Assembly (NCBI RefSeq): GCF_001904615.1
Contig: NZ_MRBY01000001.1
Span: forward strand, 1 to 64,000
Origin: [Limnothrix rosea] IAM M-220
GTDB lineage: Bacteria > Cyanobacteriota > Cyanobacteriia > Cyanobacteriales > MRBY01
DNA length: 64,000 nucleotides
Direction of reading: 5' to 3'
The notes under the pieces are model-generated. The model was not told the DNA's origin. It searched no databases and worked only from the letters and a program-made list of their open reading frames with translations. Positions 27,514-36,177 of this stretch are shown here, one piece after another (position 1 is the first letter of the stretch; each line of letters opens with the position of its first letter). A program made the position numbers and the translations under genes.

Positions 27514-30500
27514 TGCAGTCATTATCTACTTCTACTTTATTAACTGCGCTCATTGTTCCGGGTCTGGTTACGCCTGCTGTTGCTATTCCTGTTGCGTCAA
27601 ATTCAGAGTTTTTACCATCGCCGCTGCTATTTGCCCAGGTGGAGAGTCGGGTTGAAGATGGTTCTGTTGCTGATACTGATGGTGTGAGTGCTGTAAAAAT
27701 TCTGAGTCCTACGATGGGCGCAGTACTGAAGAGTAATTCATCTGCGGTTGTGATTGAGGCTCCCATTGGTAGCCAGGTGACGTTACAGGTTAATGGTCGT
27801 CCTATTGATGCGAATCAGGTGGGTCAGTTACAGACTGATTCTGCTCAGGGTATTGTTCGTCAGACTTGGTTTGGTGTGATTTTTAAGGATGGTGATAATA
27901 TCCTGACGGCGATCGCCACAAAAGATGGCGAGACAACCACCGATGAAATTACACTCCAAGCACCCGGGATGATCGCTGATTTAAGGCTCACTACAGTCGA
28001 ACAGCGAGTACCTGCAGACGGTCGTTCTACGGTTACAGTTCAGGGTTTTTTATTAGACGATAATGGGAATATTTCCAATCGTGGTGGACTAATTACTTTA
28101 GTCTCGTCCTCTGGAGAATTTGTGGGGGTGGATGCCGAGCCTGATGCTGAAGGCTTTCAGGTAGATGCGAAGGATGGTCAATTTGAGGCAACGCTCCAAT
28201 CTTCTTTAGAAAGTGGCACTGTTCAGATTCGGGCTGATTTGCTGGGTTTAGAAGCTTTTACTCAGGTGCAGTTTGAGACGGCATTACGTCCGAGTTTGTT
28301 GACGGGTGTCATTGATGTGCGTATCGGTGCTGAGAATACTAATTATTACGGTAGCTTTAGTGAGTTTCTCGATCCGGACTCTGATGGCAAAACGGTCATT
28401 GATGTTGATGGTGCGGCCTTTGCTATTGGGGCAGTTGGTGATTGGCTGCTAACTGCTGCCTTTAATGGCGATCGCCCCCTCAATGAAGCCTGTGAAACCT
28501 GCACAAACCGCTTGTACCGCGCTGATCAAAAATCAGAAGAACCTTATCCCACTTATGGTGATGAGTCTACCGTTTCGAATCTCACCCCTTCCCAAGATCA
28601 ACTATTTATCAGATTTGAGCGTTCTCCCGGCATTTTGAATGCCGACCCCGACTACATCATGTGGGGAGACTACAGTACTAGGCGAGAGTTTGCCAATGCC
28701 TCCCAAGAGTTTAGTGCCCTCAGTCGGCAGCTGCATGGTGCAAAGCTTAATTACAACCTTGGTGATCTACAGATTTCCGGCCTTTTCAGTCAGGGAGGCG
28801 AATCTTTCCAGAGAGATACCCTCTTGCCCGATGGCACCACTGGTTTTTACTTCCTGACCCAACGTTTTGTTGTACCGGGTAGTGAAGAAATTTATGTAGA
28901 ACTAGAAGAATTAGAGCGCCCCGGCACTGTACTCCAGCGCGATCGCCTCCAGCGCGGCATTGACTACGACATTGACTATGACCGCGGTAGCGTCGTTTTC
29001 ACGGATCCGATGTTACGGACAGAATTTAGTGACGAAGGGGCGCTGCTTGTCCGCCGCATTGTGGCCAGTTACCAGCACGAAACCGATAGTGACAATAAGC
29101 TCTATGCAGGTCGCTTAAGATATAACTTTAGCCGCGAGACAGGCGCTGAGAGTTGGCTCGGCACAACCTATTTCCACGAAGATAAAGGCGAGCGAGATCT
29201 TGAAGTCTTTGGTGTTGACTCTCAAATTTCCTTTGGCAAAAATTATTTGTTCACAGGTGAGTATGCCCGGAGCACCAACGATTCGACAGAGCTGGGTAAT
29301 GTTTCCGGCTCGGCTTATCGCTTAGATTTTATTGGGCAATTTAGCGACAATATTTCTGGACGTGCTTATTACCGTCACGCCGATACGGAATTTGCCAATG
29401 AATCTACCATTAGCTTTGTTCCCGGGCAGACGCGCTATGGTGCAGAGCTAGATGCCAAAATTTCTAACAGTACTCAGCTACGCTTCAAGTATGATCATGA
29501 AAATAATGACGGCGTTAATATTCGTCCGATTGTCACCCTTGGAGATTTATTAGCTGCTGACGATGAGGCGATCGCCGACGGTTTTGTGGACAACAGCTTA
29601 ACTACGATTTCCGGTGGCTTGCTCCAAAAAATTGGCAAATCTAACCTCACCCTAGACCTGATTTACCGCGATCGCGAAGACCGCATCAACCCAGACAATA
29701 GCGGCAATTCCACACAGCTACGTAGCCGCTTTACCACACCCCTAAGAGACAACTTACGCTTTAGTATCAGTAACGAAACAACCCTCTCAGGTGACACAGA
29801 TGCCGTTTATAACGACAGAACCCAAGTCGGCTTTGACTGGAAAATTCTTTCCGGTGTAAATCTCGGCCTTAAGCAAAACTGGTACACCAGAGGTAGCCTC
29901 GCCGGACAATCAACGACGAGTATTGATCTTGGAGGTCAATATCAACTCTGGAAAAACGCAGTCTTTACTGGGCGCTATCGCTTTGAAAACTTCAGCACTG
30001 GTATCGAAGACAGCCTTGGCTTTGGCATTAGACAGCGCTGGACAGTCTTCCCCGGTTTTCACGTCGATGCAGCCTACGAAAAAGTTGTCGGTAACTTATT
30101 CTTTGGCGGCGATGGTTCCGTGTCCCAAGGCGGTAGTCGCTCCACACGGGTGCGGGATGGCGATAGCTTGAGTCTGCGGGCAAGTTACACCGATAACCCG
30201 AATTTCAAGGCGGAAGCTTTATACGAATGGCGCAATACCAATGGTGGTCAAACCTCTAATGTCTCTGCATCATTGTTGGGTAAAGTTTCGCCCTCTTTAA
30301 CAACTTTATTTAATATTGACCGACGTTTTGCTGCGGGCAAGGCAACCAGAGATTTACCGGCCAGCACAGATATTCGCTTAGGTCTGGCTTACCGTAATCC
30401 CTACAGCGATAAGTTTAATGCCTTAGTGAAATACGAATATCGTCATAATCCTGACACCATTCCCGAAACGCTATTACTGGGAACCGGCAACAGTTTGCGT

Positions 30501-32162
30501 GAACATATCTTTGCTGGCGAGATGATCTATGCGCCCAATTGGCAGTGGGAATTTTATTCAAAACTTGCCTACCGTCACTCCAGTATTGATTTAGCAGATA
30601 ACTTTAGTGCTAGTAGCTCCCTTGGCTTGGCTCAGGTACGGGCAAGGTATCAAATGAATCGTTGGGTGGATTTAACCTTTGGGGGACGTTGGATTCGTCA
30701 GTTTTCTGCTGGTTATGATGAAATGGGTTGGCTCGGAGAAGTGGGTTTTCATCCCACTCCAAATTTAAGGTTGGCTGTGGGGTATAGCTCTGGTGAAATT
30801 AATCAAGACCGCGATTTTGACGGTACACGGGCTGATAGTGGTTTGTATGCGGCGGCAACATTGAAGTTAGATCGGCTCTTTGGTGGGTTTGGTTTACAAG
30901 AGCCTTTGCCTACACCTCAGGTACGTCGTCAGTTGATGGTGGAAAATACTGAAGCTGAAGAAGACATTACATTGCAAGCAGCTTTGCCGTCACAACCTTT
31001 ACGGCTCAATGTTTCCCAAACTATTGAATTTTCGCCTAATGCAACTTCAATGTCTCGTAAGGGACAGGTGGTTTTGGATAGTTTGATTACGGTGATGCAC
31101 CAGTATCCTGATTTAAATATTGATATTCAAGGTGAGTTGCCGCCCCTTGCGGAGTTAACGCCTGACAATATTGAGGCGCAGCGTCTCCAAACTGCTCGTA
31201 AGTATCTCCTCAGCAAAGGTATTCAAGGAAATCGTATTGTTATTCGTTCTCTCGGTCAGATGGCGCGTAATACTGTTCAAGAACAGCGGGAAGACAGACT
31301 TGTTGGTTTTGCGCTCATCGGTTCAGCTGAGACGTTTGAGTTGTTGTCGAGTCAGCTCAGTAGTGAGTTTGTTGGGACGTTGTTAGGTGAAGGTTTGCCT
31401 TCTTTGGCGGCACGTCAGGCTGAACTGGAAGAGAATATTGTCGCGGTTAATCCTGTGGTTTCTGAGGTTGTAGAGCAGGCTTCTACGAATGTCGAAGAAC
31501 CGGAAGGGCTTGAAACAACGGCTGTCGTTCCTCGTAATTTTGATGATGATCCACTTTTTAGTTTTGCGCCTTTGGCTGTGCCGTCTGAAGGGTTGGGTGA
31601 CATTTTGGTTCGAGAAGCAACGTTGGATCGTGAAGCTAGGGACATGCTTTTAGGCGATCGCCGGGTTGATGAAGCTGAAAATATTACTGAAGACTTCTTT
31701 ACGACTGAGGTGAGACCGGAAGAAGAACTAATTTTAGGCGATCGCCGTATTCCCAATGATGAAACAGACTTAACCTTCTTCAATACTGACCAGTGGATGA
31801 ATATGGATATGCTCACCCTGACAAGCGTCAATCTGGATCTCACAGATGGCTTTGCGAATGGTTTGATTTTGTCGCAACTGCCTGAATCTGAAGCGATGAC
31901 CGTGCGAGACTTTAGCTTCTTCACTGATGATCGCGATACCCTTGCTCTTGCTCCTACTGACGTGACTGAAGACACGGTTGCTCAATTGAGTTATCTCGAA
32001 GCGCGTCAACTAGAAAGTGCCTTAAGTTTCCTCTTAGGTCGTGATGTGGAAACCCTCGACACTATTCTGGAGGCCACTGCCCAGCAGCAGGAATTGCGCG
32101 GTGAGGTCATTGACTTTGATCGCCTAATGAACCAGAGCAATGATTTGGGAGGTCAACTATGA
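27513..32162 (+). CDS. Very large outer-membrane beta-barrel protein with OmpA-like domain
   Basis: 1549 residues. A signal peptide (about 1-25) and a low-complexity segment precede two Ig-like/Big domains (about 55-260; ILSPTMGAVLKSNSSAVVIE, DGRSTVTVQGFLLDDNGN). From about 264 to 1120 alternating hydrophobic/polar strands with aromatic ends and Asp/Asn turns (GIDYDIDYDRGSVVFTDP, LDLGGQYQLW-like) indicate a large beta-barrel. An OmpA_C-like domain follows near 1162-1250 (IEFSPNATSMSRKGQVVLDS, ARKYLLSKGIQGNRIVIRSL) and would bind peptidoglycan. The last 300 residues are acidic and of unknown fold. Coupled to the genes on both sides (TAATG before, ATGA after). Probable anchor or export pore of the cluster. 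Confidence 0.8.
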   Translation: MQSLSTSTLLTALIVPGLVTPAVAIPVASNSEFLPSPLLFAQVESRVEDGSVADTDGVSAVKILSPTMGAVLKSNSSAVVIEAPIGSQVTLQVNGRPIDANQVGQLQTDSAQGIVRQTWFGVIFKDGDNILTAIATKDGETTTDEITLQAPGMIADLRLTTVEQRVPADGRSTVTVQGFLLDDNGNISNRGGLITLVSSSGEFVGVDAEPDAEGFQVDAKDGQFEATLQSSLESGTVQIRADLLGLEAFTQVQFETALRPSLLTGVIDVRIGAENTNYYGSFSEFLDPDSDGKTVIDVDGAAFAIGAVGDWLLTAAFNGDRPLNEACETCTNRLYRADQKSEEPYPTYGDESTVSNLTPSQDQLFIRFERSPGILNADPDYIMWGDYSTRREFANASQEFSALSRQLHGAKLNYNLGDLQISGLFSQGGESFQRDTLLPDGTTGFYFLTQRFVVPGSEEIYVELEELERPGTVLQRDRLQRGIDYDIDYDRGSVVFTDPMLRTEFSDEGALLVRRIVASYQHETDSDNKLYAGRLRYNFSRETGAESWLGTTYFHEDKGERDLEVFGVDSQISFGKNYLFTGEYARSTNDSTELGNVSGSAYRLDFIGQFSDNISGRAYYRHADTEFANESTISFVPGQTRYGAELDAKISNSTQLRFKYDHENNDGVNIRPIVTLGDLLAADDEAIADGFVDNSLTTISGGLLQKIGKSNLTLDLIYRDREDRINPDNSGNSTQLRSRFTTPLRDNLRFSISNETTLSGDTDAVYNDRTQVGFDWKILSGVNLGLKQNWYTRGSLAGQSTTSIDLGGQYQLWKNAVFTGRYRFENFSTGIEDSLGFGIRQRWTVFPGFHVDAAYEKVVGNLFFGGDGSVSQGGSRSTRVRDGDSLSLRASYTDNPNFKAEALYEWRNTNGGQTSNVSASLLGKVSPSLTTLFNIDRRFAAGKATRDLPASTDIRLGLAYRNPYSDKFNALVKYEYRHNPDTIPETLLLGTGNSLREHIFAGEMIYAPNWQWEFYSKLAYRHSSIDLADNFSASSSLGLAQVRARYQMNRWVDLTFGGRWIRQFSAGYDEMGWLGEVGFHPTPNLRLAVGYSSGEINQDRDFDGTRADSGLYAAATLKLDRLFGGFGLQEPLPTPQVRRQLMVENTEAEEDITLQAALPSQPLRLNVSQTIEFSPNATSMSRKGQVVLDSLITVMHQYPDLNIDIQGELPPLAELTPDNIEAQRLQTARKYLLSKGIQGNRIVIRSLGQMARNTVQEQREDRLVGFALIGSAETFELLSSQLSSEFVGTLLGEGLPSLAARQAELEENIVAVNPVVSEVVEQASTNVEEPEGLETTAVVPRNFDDDPLFSFAPLAVPSEGLGDILVREATLDREARDMLLGDRRVDEAENITEDFFTTEVRPEEELILGDRRIPNDETDLTFFNTDQWMNMDMLTLTSVNLDLTDGFANGLILSQLPESEAMTVRDFSFFTDDRDTLALAPTDVTEDTVAQLSYLEARQLESALSFLLGRDVETLDTILEATAQQQELRGEVIDFDRLMNQSNDLGGQL

Positions 32163-33988
32163 AGCCGATAAAGTTATCCACAGTGCCACAACATTTAATG
32201 TCATTCACCGCAGCTTTGCCATTGTTAATGTGGGGGATGTCTAGTACGAATACCCTTGCTTCTACGACTGAGTATCCAGATGCTGTGTATTCCAATCCCG
32301 ACGAAGTGCCGATGCGGCCTGCCAGTGAAGCAACCTACGCCATTGTGGTGAATAGTGTTGCTGATGGTGAAATTACACCCGATAGCAGTTTGACATTACG
32401 GGAGGCGATCGCCCTCACAAATAACGAGATTTCATTCGCCGAACTATCTGATTTAGAAAAGCAACAAATTCAACCCCAAGCCGACTATTCTTCGATTACT
32501 TTTGATCTAGTTGGGACTCAAACCATTTATCTCCAGAATGAACTTCCGCCATTACGTCAGACGGGCTTAGTTCTTGATGGGAGCCTTAACGGCGATGCGA
32601 AGGTTGTTTTAACCCCAGACCTTGCGGTGATTGCCAGTGCCAATGAGCTTGACGACGATGCCCTTGACGACGAAAACATCTTAAATAACTTTGATGGCGA
32701 CAGCATTGATCGTTACATGCCAGAAGGTGAAAAGCTGAAATATGGTTTGCCGATTGGCTTCTCCGTTATTGCCGATGACATTACCATCAAAGATTTTCAG
32801 TTTTATGGTTTCCACAGCAGCGCTTATAAAGCTTATCCCTTCGTTGGAGCCGTCGTTATTAGTACTGGTCAGATGCTTTATGACCTCTGGCGTTTACCGG
32901 ATATTGTCCAGGTTGAAGCCCCCCAGAACGTGCGGATTGAAAACAATATTTTTGGAATGACTCCAGAGCAATTGCTAGAAACTCAACCTACCCTTAGTTT
33001 TGGCTTGGTGCTTTACGATGCGATCGCCGCGACGGTCACGAATAACGAATTTCTTAACCTCAATGGCAGTGGCATTCTGACGGGAAAAGTCGCCGAATCA
33101 GTCGTCATTGCCGATAATTTATTCTTAGCAAATGGCGGTAACGGTTTACGAGATGCTGTACGTCTCGAAGGCGATATTGCTGGAACTTCTCTGGTAAACA
33201 ACCGCTTTTGCGGTAACAGTGGTGCAGGTATTTTTCTCTTTAAACCAGAAGGGGCGATCGCCGTTAAAAACAATTTATTTGATGGCAACGGCTCGCGCAA
33301 CGAACGAGAATTTGTGCTCACCCATCCCGATGACGGCATCGCCGCAATTTATCTAATGGGTTCAGAACACGAAGTCACAGGCAATACAATTATGAACCAA
33401 GGCGGTTCTGGCGTTGTGGTCGCCGCCTATCCCCGTAGCCAAGGCAATCTCATTACCGACAATATATTTGCCAATTTGCAAGGCTTAAGCATTGATCTCG
33501 CGACCCGCAGAACCATCGATATCCATACCTACCAAGACGGTGATGGCGCAAACCCTTGGCGCGACTCAAAAAACAGGCGCATTGATACAGGCAATGGCGC
33601 GGTTAATGCCCCTCACTTTGCGAATCCAGAATTTTTTCCCTTTGGCCAAGAAGTCGTGATTTCCGGTATTGCCGATCCCAAGGTCACGATTGACTTTTAC
33701 CGTGTCCTTGAGCCCACCTCAGAATTTGGCCCCCTCAATGAATTTCTTACCCAAACGACTACCGATGAAGAAGGACATTTTTCCCTTGCCCTCACCGAAT
33801 GGGAACTGGGCGATCGCCTATCCGCTATTGCCACAGACCCGACATATGGCACATCAGAACCCGCTGAAAATATTGTTATTCGTTCATTCGAGGATACGTC
33901 TCGAGATTTCCCGAAAGCAACTTCCCCTGTAACTACCGCAAAAAAAGTGTGCCATGAATTTGCAATTCTAGATACTGAACCAGAATGA
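32159..33988 (+). CDS. Secreted right-handed beta-helix protein
   Basis: 609 residues whose ATG overlaps the barrel gene stop as ATGA. A signal peptide (LMSFTAALPLLMWGMSSTNT region) precedes a CSLREA-like start (VNSVADGEITPDSSLTLREA) that is typical of extracellular parallel beta-helices. PbH1-type repeats run from about 255 to 445: VRIENNIFGMTP, VTNNEFLNLNGSGILTGK, VVIADNLFLANGGNGLRD, VNNRFCGNSGAGIFLFK. A beta-sandwich follows near 500-575 (VVISGIADPKVTIDFYRV). No catalytic residues of pectate lyases are evident, so an adhesive or glycan-binding role is more likely than lyase activity. Confidence 0.8.
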   Translation: MKPIKLSTVPQHLMSFTAALPLLMWGMSSTNTLASTTEYPDAVYSNPDEVPMRPASEATYAIVVNSVADGEITPDSSLTLREAIALTNNEISFAELSDLEKQQIQPQADYSSITFDLVGTQTIYLQNELPPLRQTGLVLDGSLNGDAKVVLTPDLAVIASANELDDDALDDENILNNFDGDSIDRYMPEGEKLKYGLPIGFSVIADDITIKDFQFYGFHSSAYKAYPFVGAVVISTGQMLYDLWRLPDIVQVEAPQNVRIENNIFGMTPEQLLETQPTLSFGLVLYDAIAATVTNNEFLNLNGSGILTGKVAESVVIADNLFLANGGNGLRDAVRLEGDIAGTSLVNNRFCGNSGAGIFLFKPEGAIAVKNNLFDGNGSRNEREFVLTHPDDGIAAIYLMGSEHEVTGNTIMNQGGSGVVVAAYPRSQGNLITDNIFANLQGLSIDLATRRTIDIHTYQDGDGANPWRDSKNRRIDTGNGAVNAPHFANPEFFPFGQEVVISGIADPKVTIDFYRVLEPTSEFGPLNEFLTQTTTDEEGHFSLALTEWELGDRLSAIATDPTYGTSEPAENIVIRSFEDTSRDFPKATSPVTTAKKVCHEFAILDTEPE

Positions 33989-34093
33989 CAATCTACAAAA
34001 GACAAGAGATAAATTGGGCTATTCCTGAAAAATCTCAAGCCTTGCAGTCATCTATACATTCCATTACACAATGAGCCTCGTCTAGTTAGATTT

Positions 34094-36037
34094 ATGCCAA
34101 CGAATAATCATACTTTACTCACATCTTATTTCCGTAGGTGCTGCCAATGTATGGTCGGCAGTTTAACCTTACTGGTTGCCATCATAGGCGTGCCTAGAAC
34201 AGCAGAAGCAATTGAATCACAAGTATGCTATATCGTTGCTGATACTGGTGGTGGCAATGGAGGGGACGATTTACTTCTAAAAGTTGACTCCGAAGCAACA
34301 CCTCCTCGGAATTTTGTTCAGGTTGGAACTGGCACAGGCACAAACAGTATCGAAGCCGCCGCTGCTCAACCCGGCACTAATCTGCTTTTTGCGGCTGATC
34401 AAGATGGAACAAATAATGGCCGCTTGGGTATTATTGACCTGACTACAGGGGTGTTCACAGCGAGGCCACAAGTCATGGGTTCAGGTGATGGCGCTAGAGA
34501 CACTATTACATTTAGAGACCCAGATGGCCTCACTTTTGATCCCGCTAGCGGCACTTTATATGCCAGTATCCGTATCGGTGACTCATCTGCGCCTCCTGAC
34601 GTTCTTATTCAACTTGATCCCGTCACAGGCGCTCATATCCCCGGTGCTTTTGGGACTGACATTAACGGCAACCCGATTGATTACATTGAAATTGAAGTTC
34701 AAGGTGGTCGAAATGACATTGATGGTATTGCCTTTGCCCCCAGTGTCGTTCTCGGTGGAGCCCAACCAAATACTCTTTATGGTGTTGCTAACCAAGGTGC
34801 CGGCGATCCTCAAATTTTAGTTGAGATTGATCCAACTACAGGTAATACAACAATTGTGGGTAATATTCCGCTCCCGGATGTTGAAGACCTTGCCTTTGAT
34901 ATTCCGGGACAACTCTATGCCTCTACTGGCCGCGATGGCAAACTATTTGATCTAAGCATTTCTGGTTCCACTATTTCAGCAGAGGAGGGTCTAACACCGG
35001 GAATTGGTCGGGACTACGAGAGTTCAGGATGTTATCTTGAGCCGCCTGTAGACTTGTCCTTATTAAAAGCTGCCGATAACCTTACTCCGAACCAAAATGA
35101 AGTTGTCGAGTTTACACTGACGCTTGCCAATGATCAAACTGATTTTGTTTACCATGATGCCAATGATGTTGAAGTTGAAGATGTTCTACCAACCGGTCTG
35201 ACCTTTGTTGCCTTTACCAATATCCCCTCTGGCTCAACAGCAAGTGAGAATAATGGCACCATCACGTGGAGTGTTGATGAAGTTTTGTTAGGTCAGAGCC
35301 AAGAACTGCGATTTACTGCCAGAGCTACTGGTGTGGGCACAATAATCAACTCAGCTGAAGTTATAGACCTGCGGGAATTTGACCTTGACTCAACGCCCAA
35401 TAATAATCGGCCTAGTGAAGACGATCAAGATTCTGTAACCTTAACGGTGACGACAGCTACAGGGACAAATCCAGAGGTCATTCTGGTGAAGCGAATTACC
35501 GCAATTAATGGAACGCCTACAGTGACTGTTGATCCAAACACCACCCCTGAACTTGAGGATAATGATGCTGAATGGCCTAGTAATTTCCTTGAGGGAGCTG
35601 TCTCTGCGCCTGTGATGCCTAGTGATATTGTCGATTACACGATTTATTTTCTGAATACTGGTGATGGAGCCGCTGAAAACTTGACGATTTGCGATATTTT
35701 GCAATCGGAGTTGACCTTTATTCCGGATGCATATAATGCTTTTAGTGCTGATGCTGATGCTGGTGTCGGAAGTGGGACGGACTTGGGTATTCGTCTTGAT
35801 GATGGTGCTACAACGAAGTATTTATCGGCGCTCTCTCTGGATTCAGACCGAGGTCGCTTTATTGAGCCAGCAACTAATTTAGACCCAGAATGTGATCCAA
35901 CTGACACTTCACCTATTGACTATTCTAATGCTGAAAATACTGTTGTGGTTGATGTGACTGGTAGTGACTCTGGTCAAAATCCCAATATTGCTCCAGGTAC
36001 GGCTGGATTGGTTCGTTTCCGGGTAAGGGTGGATTAG
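34094..36037 (+). CDS. Secreted DUF11-repeat protein with N-terminal propeller-like domain
   Basis: 647 residues. Signal peptide about 17-38 (VGSLTLLVAIIGVPRTAEA). Residues 45-310 look like beta-propeller blades (GRLGIIDLTTGVF, LTFDPASGTLYASIRIG, DGIAFAPSVVLGG, LAFDIPGQLYASTGRDGKL). Two DUF11 domains follow: about 318-450 (VDLSLLKAADNLTPNQNEVV) and about 462-640 (ILVKRITAINGTPTV). It ends GTAGLVRFRVRVD. No HIP1 site anywhere in the gene. It lies 105 bases after the beta-helix gene, so it may have its own promoter or be the last gene of the operon. Confidence 0.8.
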   Translation: MPTNNHTLLTSYFRRCCQCMVGSLTLLVAIIGVPRTAEAIESQVCYIVADTGGGNGGDDLLLKVDSEATPPRNFVQVGTGTGTNSIEAAAAQPGTNLLFAADQDGTNNGRLGIIDLTTGVFTARPQVMGSGDGARDTITFRDPDGLTFDPASGTLYASIRIGDSSAPPDVLIQLDPVTGAHIPGAFGTDINGNPIDYIEIEVQGGRNDIDGIAFAPSVVLGGAQPNTLYGVANQGAGDPQILVEIDPTTGNTTIVGNIPLPDVEDLAFDIPGQLYASTGRDGKLFDLSISGSTISAEEGLTPGIGRDYESSGCYLEPPVDLSLLKAADNLTPNQNEVVEFTLTLANDQTDFVYHDANDVEVEDVLPTGLTFVAFTNIPSGSTASENNGTITWSVDEVLLGQSQELRFTARATGVGTIINSAEVIDLREFDLDSTPNNNRPSEDDQDSVTLTVTTATGTNPEVILVKRITAINGTPTVTVDPNTTPELEDNDAEWPSNFLEGAVSAPVMPSDIVDYTIYFLNTGDGAAENLTICDILQSELTFIPDAYNAFSADADAGVGSGTDLGIRLDDGATTKYLSALSLDSDRGRFIEPATNLDPECDPTDTSPIDYSNAENTVVVDVTGSDSGQNPNIAPGTAGLVRFRVRVD

Positions 36038-36177
36038 ATTGCTGCTTTAACAGATTATGAAAAAACGCGTAGTCTTTTTTTTCTAGGTATTCATGGTGGT
36101 TGGAATAAAAGATTTGCAAGAAAGACGAGTGTCTTGTGATGGTTTTTTCGTCATATTGGTCGCTAAGCTATGGAGAT

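Noticed and set aside
31415-31975. 186-codon minus-strand frame inside the barrel gene
   Set aside because: Ser/Lys/Arg-rich antisense of the acidic tail; the plus-strand gene is continuous through it.
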